Assembly (NCBI GenBank): GCA_937949725.1
Contig: CALECT010000181.1
Coordinates: 1 to 39,328, forward strand
Reading direction: 5' to 3'
Length of the DNA: 39,328 nt
From: an uncultured Pseudanabaenaceae cyanobacterium
GTDB lineage: Bacteria; Cyanobacteriota; Cyanobacteriia; PCC-9006; JAAUQQ01
Shown here: positions 34,746-39,328 of the stretch, piece after piece
Layout of the letters: each line of letters opens with the position of its first letter
Numbering within the stretch: the first letter of the stretch is position 1
Notes under the pieces: model-generated
Database searches by the model: none
The model's input: the letters and a program-made list of their open reading frames with translations, nothing else
What the model was told of the DNA's origin: nothing
Made by a program: the position numbers and the translations under genes

Positions 34746-36047
34746 ATGACCCCTCAACGACCTCCTTTAGAAGAAATGACACTGCGGCAACTGCGCCGCG
34801 TTGCCAGTGCCTGTAGCGTGTCTCGCTACAGCCGTATGCGTAAGTCCGAGTTGCAAGAAGCGATTATTCAAGCGGAACGCGCCCAGCAACCTACCGAGGG
34901 AACTGCTCCTGTGACTCTGGAAGACAAGACTGCTGAAGAAAAGATTGCTTCTGTTCCTGCTCAGGAAACCGTTGAAGCGGCGAAGTTTGATGTCGGCCTC
35001 GGCCAAGAAAAGTCTGAGAATGCGGCGCTGGTCAACCCTGCACTGGCTGACGTAGATGCTGGTCTGGCTGAATTGCCCGAAGGCTACGGTGACAGCCGCA
35101 TTGTGATGCTGCCCCGTGACCCCCAGTGGTCTTACGTTTATTGGGATGTGCCCAATGACTACCGCGAATCCAAGCGTCAGCAAGGTGGCACCCAACTGGC
35201 TCTGCGCCTCTATGACATCACTGACATCAGCGAAGGTCAGCGCCCCCACAGCATGCAGGAGTATTCCTGTGATGAGACTGCTCGTGAGTGGTACGTTCCT
35301 ATCCCTGTGAGCGATCGCGATTACGTCATTGAGCTGGGCTATCGCTGCGACGACGGTCGTTGGCTCAACCTCGTGAGCTCTGCTCGTATCCACATTCCCC
35401 CCGTCTACCCTTCCGACTGGGTCGCTGATCAGTTCATCACCGTTAATTGGGATGAGAGCCTCCAGGGCCGCACGGTCTATGCTCTCAATCCGCCCAAGGT
35501 GGTCAGCGAAGCTAGCCAAACTGCTGATAGCGAAGGTATCTACGGCGAAATCTTCGGTATGGCTGGTGCGGTTGAAGCTCAGCGTGTGGCTGGCTCCCTC
35601 TACGGTTCCATGCAGCAGGCTCCGGTTTCCGGCCTTAACGCTGCGCCTGAGAGCATGAGCTCCCATATGTTGGCAGCGGGTTCTGGCATTGGCATGTGGG
35701 GTAATGCTTCTGGCGCTGGCTTCACGGCTTCCGGTGCTGGCATTGCGGCTTCCATGCCTCCGGTTCGCCCTCGCAAGTTCTGGCTGATTGCCGATGCTGA
35801 GCTGATTGTTTATGGCGCAACTGAGCCGGATGCAACGGTGACCATCGGTGGCGACCAAATTCAACTGAGCCCCGACGGTACCTTCCGTCACCAGATGTCG
35901 TTCCAGGATGGCGTGATTGACTATCCCATCTTGGCTGTGGCTGCGGACGGTGTTCAGACCCGCTCGATTCACATGAACTTTGAGCGTCAGACGCCTTCTC
36001 GTAACACCAACACCAAGGCTGAGGCTGTTGAGGAATTGATTCCTTAA
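34746..36047 (+). CDS. DUF4912 domain protein with N-terminal Rho-N/SAP-like motif
   Basis: A 433-residue protein. The first 45 residues (MTLRQLRRVASACSVSRYS.MRKSELQEAI) resemble the Rho N-terminal or SAP-like helix-extended-helix motif, often a nucleic-acid-binding element. An acidic spacer follows. The DUF4912 domain begins near residue 113 with YGDSRIVMLPRDPQWSYVYWDV and runs through WYVPIPVSDRDYVIELGYRC. A Gly/Ala/Met-rich linker (about 290-340) leads to a second beta-rich unit, RKFWLIADAELIVYGATEPDATVTIGG. Function is unknown. Codon choice is strongly biased to GGT/CGT/GCT, unlike the neighbours, which suggests high expression. GGAAG lies upstream of the ATG and a strong terminator follows, so it is probably monocistronic. 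Confidence 0.82.
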   Translation: MTPQRPPLEEMTLRQLRRVASACSVSRYSRMRKSELQEAIIQAERAQQPTEGTAPVTLEDKTAEEKIASVPAQETVEAAKFDVGLGQEKSENAALVNPALADVDAGLAELPEGYGDSRIVMLPRDPQWSYVYWDVPNDYRESKRQQGGTQLALRLYDITDISEGQRPHSMQEYSCDETAREWYVPIPVSDRDYVIELGYRCDDGRWLNLVSSARIHIPPVYPSDWVADQFITVNWDESLQGRTVYALNPPKVVSEASQTADSEGIYGEIFGMAGAVEAQRVAGSLYGSMQQAPVSGLNAAPESMSSHMLAAGSGIGMWGNASGAGFTASGAGIAASMPPVRPRKFWLIADAELIVYGATEPDATVTIGGDQIQLSPDGTFRHQMSFQDGVIDYPILAVAADGVQTRSIHMNFERQTPSRNTNTKAEAVEELIP

Positions 36048-36072
36048 GCGCTAGTATCCTTCGTGACTAGTT

Positions 36073-36090
36073 GGAGCATATAAATGCTCC
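36073..36090. repeat. Small hairpin before the DUF4912 terminator
   Basis: GGAGCAT and ATGCTCC form a 7-bp stem with a 4-base loop immediately before the main terminator, making a tandem hairpin 3' end. Confidence 0.5.
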
Positions 36091-36092
36091 GT

Positions 36093-36131
36093 AAAGCCCC
36101 CTCACATTTATGTGAGGGGGCTTTTATTTTT
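36093..36131 (+). terminator. Strong Rho-independent terminator of the DUF4912 gene
   Basis: AAAGCCCCCTCACAT (36093-36107) pairs with ATGTGAGGGGGCTTT (36110-36124), a 15-bp perfect stem, followed by TTTATTTTTC. It lies 45 bases after the stop codon. Confidence 0.92.
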
Positions 36132-36446
36132 CTCCAACGCTTACATGGTGGAAGCATAGCCTGAGATTATTTAAGTAGTTAAAATCACCTACTAGGATGC
36201 TTAGGCAATGGGAGTTCAAACCTCTGAACAGGCAAATCATGCTTATTCAGGCTCTAAAGCCCATAACGAATTGCATAACCCTGTATATGCATTCCCTAAT
36301 CGCGATTCCTCCTAGACTCAATGTGACTAAACTTCTTCGCTTCTCCCAGACCTGTATAGATCGTAATTTAATCGTTACGAATGCCAGGTACCAGCCCAAG
36401 GGGATTGCCCCCTGTCCGTCGTTATCACTTCAATGGAGAAAGCACT
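36132..36446 (+). other. Intergenic region before the FG-GAP protein gene
   Basis: These 315 bases are A/T-rich and contain no recognisable gene. The promoter of the FG-GAP gene should lie here, but no clear -35/-10 pair stands out. An in-frame ATG at 36381 opens a 22-codon extension that is not conserved-looking. Confidence 0.4.
36435..36438 (+). promoter_or_regulatory. Shine-Dalgarno site fixing a GTG start of the FG-GAP gene
   Basis: GGAG lies 8 bases before the GTG at 36447. Related proteins begin directly with the SFP..FNL segment, so the GTG start fits both spacing and homology better than the ATG at 36381. Confidence 0.65.
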
Positions 36447-38756
36447 GTGAGTTTCCCCGCTAGTTTTAATCTTGCTGACCTCAATGGCAGTAATGGCTTT
36501 GTTCTAAATGGCGTTGATGCCGGTTATATCTCAGGCGGCTCAGTGAGCAATGTAGGTGATTTCAATGGCGATGGCTTTGATGACATTCTCATTGGCGGAA
36601 ACGGTGGTGACCTTTTCGGTGCTGTCTTGAACTCAGAGAGCTATGTCGTCTTTGGGAGTGCAGAAGGCTTTAGCTCTAGTCTCAATCTCAGCGACTTGAA
36701 TGGTACAAACGGTGTCGTCATTAATAAGCGCTTCAACGACACTGAGATATTGTCCACCATTGGATATTCTGTCAGCGGGGCGGGGGACATTAATGGTGAT
36801 GGCTTGGGGGACATCCTCATCAGTGTTCCATTCAGAGAGACGGGAAACTCTTCTGATACGGGGGTAAATATTTATGCTGTTTTTGGTAATCAGCAAGGGT
36901 TTGACAACAGCTTCAACCTCTCCGATCTCAATGGTCAAAATGGCTCCTTCCTAAATATTCCAGAAGCCACGGCCTCATTTACTGCTCCGATCGTGAGCGC
37001 TTCGATCAATGCAGCCGGGGATATCAATGGTGATGGCTTTGATGACATTATCGTGGGTCTTCCCCTAGCGGATCTGGAACCAGCGAATGATCCTTTTTAT
37101 GTCGAAGGTGACCCTTCAGAGACTGGAGAGACCTACGTCATTTTTGGCAATGCTCAGGGTTTTAGTCCTAGTGTCGAGGTTAGCCGCTCAAGCATTAACG
37201 GCAGTAATGGTTTTGTTCTAAATGGTATTGACAGCTTCGACTACTCTGGCCAAGCAGTGAGCAGTGCAGGAGATTTCAATGGAGATGGCTTTGATGACAT
37301 CCTCATTAATTCAAAAGGTATAGTCCTCGATAATGGTAATCGTGCTAGCGAAACGTACCTTGTGTTTGGCAGTAATCAAGGCTTCGAATCCAGTCTCGAC
37401 CTTGCTGAGCTTGACGGTAGCAATGGACTTGTCTTCCAAGGTGTTGATGCTACAGGAGTAAGTAACTTTTTTAGTGCAGTGAGTGAGGCTGGGGACATTA
37501 ACGGTGATGGTTTTGATGACATTATCATTGGAGAATCTTGGGCTACCCCTGATGACAATAATGGAGCTGGCAAAACCTATGTTGTTTTTGGCAGCGGCCA
37601 AGCCTTTAATGCCAGCTTTGACCTAGCTGAACTTGAGGGAAGCAATGGCTTTGTCCTCAATGGCATTGATCCAGATGACGCCTCGGGTTCATCGGTGAGC
37701 AGTGCAGGAGACTTTAATGGTGACGGATTTGATGACATCCTCATCAGCGCTACTGGTGCTGGCCCCAATGGCAATAGTCGTGCTGGAGAAACTTATGTAT
37801 TGTTTGGCGGTGGTCAGGGTTTCAATGCAAATATTGACCTCGCTAGCCTCGACGGCAGCAATGGTTTTGTCCTGAATGGCATTGATGCAGGTGATTCGTC
37901 AGGATCGTCTGTGAGCAGTGCTGGAGACATTAACAGCGATGGCTTTGACGACATTCTTATTGGTGCGCTAACAGCTGACCCAAACAATAATGACGATGCT
38001 GGAGAGACCTATGTCATCTTTGGTCGGCCCAATGAAGCCTCTCTGTTGCTCTACCAACCTGAGCAACAACTGGGCAGCCTTGGATACCTTGCAGGAGGTC
38101 AACAGCCAAACAAAATCCTAGATCCTGAAACTGCTCCTCTATGGACTGGTTGGAAACCTGTAGGGAGAGGAGATTTTGACCAAGATGGTCAGACCGATAT
38201 CGTTATCCAACATGAAGAGAACGATTGGAAGGGCATTCTCTACCTGCAAGGCAGTGGCATCCAGTCTTCCCAAAGCATAGTTGGCTGGGAAGACTGGGAC
38301 ATCATTGGCACTGGCAACTTCGACAATGACGGGGCTCAAGATCTATTAATTCGTCACCAAAGCCAGCCTTGGTATGGCGTCTTAAAGATGGGTGGTGAAA
38401 ACGGCAATGAAATTACCGGTTCCCAAGGCATTCTCCCTTGGGCAGGCTGGGAAATTAAGGCCACAGGAGACTTCAATAACGATGGGCAGGCTGATCTTGT
38501 CATGCAGCATCAAACTGAGAATTGGTTTGGGCTTTTCTATCTAGACGCCAATCAGCAAATTATCGATTCTCAGGGAGTTGCAGGTTGGGCAGACTGGGAT
38601 GTGATTGGTGCGAGTGATCTAAATAATGATGGCCAAACAGACCTACTCATTGAGCATCAAAGCCAACCTTGGGATGGCGTCTGGTACATGAATGGAAATC
38701 AAATTACTGGTTCTCAAGGATTCTCAACTCCATCGGGTTGGGAAATTGTTGCCTAG
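36447..38756 (+). CDS. FG-GAP/integrin-alpha-like beta-propeller protein with C-terminal VCBS-like repeats
   Basis: A 769-residue repeat protein. The first 540 residues hold seven FG-GAP blades. Each has a variant of L.G.NGFVLNG followed by SVS.AGD(F/I)NGDGFDDILI, a calcium-binding loop of integrin-alpha type, then a YVVFG strand. Loops lie near 36556, 36784, 37018, 37271, 37491, 37708 and 37922. Seven blades would close one propeller. The last 230 residues hold four shorter repeats of about 50 residues with W..(I/V)G.GDF.NDG..DL(L/V)(I/M)(Q/R/E)H (near 38164, 38308, 38461, 38608), a VCBS-like array. No signal peptide is seen; secretion by a type I route is possible. Base composition is more A/T-rich than neighbouring genes. 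Surface adhesion or calcium binding is inferred from the family. Confidence 0.87.
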   Translation: MSFPASFNLADLNGSNGFVLNGVDAGYISGGSVSNVGDFNGDGFDDILIGGNGGDLFGAVLNSESYVVFGSAEGFSSSLNLSDLNGTNGVVINKRFNDTEILSTIGYSVSGAGDINGDGLGDILISVPFRETGNSSDTGVNIYAVFGNQQGFDNSFNLSDLNGQNGSFLNIPEATASFTAPIVSASINAAGDINGDGFDDIIVGLPLADLEPANDPFYVEGDPSETGETYVIFGNAQGFSPSVEVSRSSINGSNGFVLNGIDSFDYSGQAVSSAGDFNGDGFDDILINSKGIVLDNGNRASETYLVFGSNQGFESSLDLAELDGSNGLVFQGVDATGVSNFFSAVSEAGDINGDGFDDIIIGESWATPDDNNGAGKTYVVFGSGQAFNASFDLAELEGSNGFVLNGIDPDDASGSSVSSAGDFNGDGFDDILISATGAGPNGNSRAGETYVLFGGGQGFNANIDLASLDGSNGFVLNGIDAGDSSGSSVSSAGDINSDGFDDILIGALTADPNNNDDAGETYVIFGRPNEASLLLYQPEQQLGSLGYLAGGQQPNKILDPETAPLWTGWKPVGRGDFDQDGQTDIVIQHEENDWKGILYLQGSGIQSSQSIVGWEDWDIIGTGNFDNDGAQDLLIRHQSQPWYGVLKMGGENGNEITGSQGILPWAGWEIKATGDFNNDGQADLVMQHQTENWFGLFYLDANQQIIDSQGVAGWADWDVIGASDLNNDGQTDLLIEHQSQPWDGVWYMNGNQITGSQGFSTPSGWEIVA

Positions 38757-38784
38757 CCTAGATACATAAGCAGCATTGCGAAAT

Positions 38785-38819
38785 AGAGCTGAATATAGGA
38801 GGACTATATTCAGCTCTTT
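38785..38819 (+). terminator. Terminator of the FG-GAP gene
   Basis: AGAGCTGAATATAG (38785-38798) pairs perfectly with CTATATTCAGCTCT (38804-38817) over a 5-base loop, 28 bases after the stop. The T-tail is short (TTTG), so efficiency is uncertain. Confidence 0.65.
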
Positions 38820-38993
38820 GTCTATGTCCAAGGAGCGGGATACAGGGGGAGGATTAAGGAGAATCCAACAGATCTGTACATCATGGTTACGGATGCTGAA
38901 CCTTGGTGGGCAGCCAGTCTGTGCTACCGCCTATGGTTCGATGCTTCGCCACTCAAGCCTTGCTTCGTTGCTTTCATACCCTTCCAACTCCCG
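38820..38993. other. Unassigned sequence between the FG-GAP gene and a broken reading frame
   Basis: No gene, RNA or repeat could be supported in this 174-base stretch. Short frames on the plus strand here have no family character. Confidence 0.3.
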
Positions 38994-39180
38994 CTAATCA
39001 TAGGCATTCATCCGCTGAATCTCTGTCATTACCGGAATCGAAACAATCTCGTGGGTTGTCTTCAATAGCCCTTGGATGTTCGATGAAAGCGTCAGATCCA
39101 CCCCACCGTGAATCTCCACCAGCAGATCATGCCTCAATCACCGCACCTTGCTCATCGTGTTTAACTGGACGTGCGCGCAT
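38994..39180 (-). pseudogene. Broken small reading frame next to an IS element
   Basis: On the minus strand an ATG at 39180 starts MRARPVKHDEQGAVIEA and meets a stop at 39127. In another frame the sequence continues without interruption as HDLLVEIHGG...TTHEIVSIPVMTEIQRMNAYD, to a stop at 38994. The two pieces look like one protein split by a one- or two-base frameshift. The family is not recognised. The transposase at 39266 begins just upstream, so the IS insertion may also have removed this gene's 5' part or promoter. It could instead be two chance frames. Confidence 0.35.
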
Positions 39181-39189
39181 CTTTCTAGG

Positions 39190-39328
39190 TAACGTCAGTT
39201 CTGGATAAGGAAAGGAAGAGGAGTTTAGGCTGAGACTAACCAAAGACCTCATCCCTCCTCTCCCCATGCCTAGCTTAGAAGAGCTGTTCTGTGACGTCGA
39301 TGACTTCTGCCAAGTGTTCGAACCCAAG
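39190..39328 (+). mobile_element. Left end of an IS982-family insertion sequence (boundary approximate)
   Basis: The element is recognised by its transposase start at 39266. The upstream limit is an estimate from the usual short leader of such elements; the terminal inverted repeat and target duplication are not demonstrated. Confidence 0.45.
39266..39328 (+). CDS. IS982-family transposase (partial, N-terminus only)
   Basis: From the ATG at 39266 the frame encodes MPSLEELFCDVDDFCQVFEPK, 21 codons to the window end. This opening (LFC.VDDFCQ.FEP) is highly characteristic of the N-terminus of IS982-family DDE transposases. The catalytic residues lie beyond the window. The left end of the element should be within about 100 bases upstream, perhaps near 39190, but its inverted repeat cannot be fixed without the right end. 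Confidence 0.75.
   Translation, partial: MPSLEELFCDVDDFCQVFEPK

Noticed and set aside
34767..35972. A 401-codon open frame antisense to the DUF4912 gene
   Set aside because: It mirrors a gene with strong codon bias, which removes stops on the opposite strand. The translation shows no domain pattern, and the plus-strand gene has an SD site, family motifs and a terminator.

Overview
The window is cyanobacterial chromosome. The HIP1 octamer GCGATCGC recurs throughout (for example 19-26 and 1399-1406). It sits beside typically cyanobacterial products: a ferredoxin-type IspG, a CtpB/CtpC-type processing protease, a PATAN-REC response regulator with a Pil/Pix-type chemosensory operon, and DUF4912 and TIGR03792 proteins. 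The species cannot be named from the sequence; phototaxis/pilus-type signalling fits a motile or surface-living cyanobacterium. Left part (1-5600): the start of a saccharopine-dehydrogenase-like oxidoreductase runs off the left edge. Divergent to it is a co-directional trio: an HSL-type esterase, a short-chain dehydrogenase and a flavin monooxygenase with a Baeyer-Villiger/FMO fingerprint. Together they could carry out alcohol to ketone to ester to acid plus alcohol. Then come a HAL2/CysQ-like bisphosphate nucleotidase, a small TIGR03792 protein and a DUF4870 membrane protein. Housekeeping block (5800-14413, all minus strand): purF, purL, a Kir-type potassium channel, an S41 C-terminal processing protease and ispG. 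A 457-base leader between purL and purF carries a tandem 8-bp repeat and a hairpin. Chemosensory block (14969-30908, plus strand): a PATAN-REC regulator (PilG/PixG-like), a CheY-like regulator (PilH-like), a very strong terminator, then CheW (PilI-like), two transmembrane chemoreceptors (PilJ-like), a 1971-residue hybrid CheA (PilL-like) and a further CheW-like protein. The order matches the tax/pil/pix operons that steer type IV pilus motility and phototaxis in cyanobacteria. The notable features are a roughly 1000-residue acidic linker in CheA with seven GTF(V/I/L)Q motifs, six of them in exact 9-residue pairs; a second receptor with a degenerate signalling tip and a bilin-type GAF domain that lacks its bilin cysteine; and the terminator inside the gene cluster. 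Right part (31020-39328): a degenerate ATP-type PEP carboxykinase homologue that has apparently lost its catalytic residues, a DUF2993 protein, a DUF4912 protein behind a 475-base region rich in palindromes, and a 7-blade FG-GAP propeller protein with a second VCBS-like repeat array. The window ends in a broken minus-strand reading frame next to the first 21 codons of an IS982-family transposase. Start codons were revised where a Shine-Dalgarno site or homology favoured an internal ATG or GTG over the longest reading frame.
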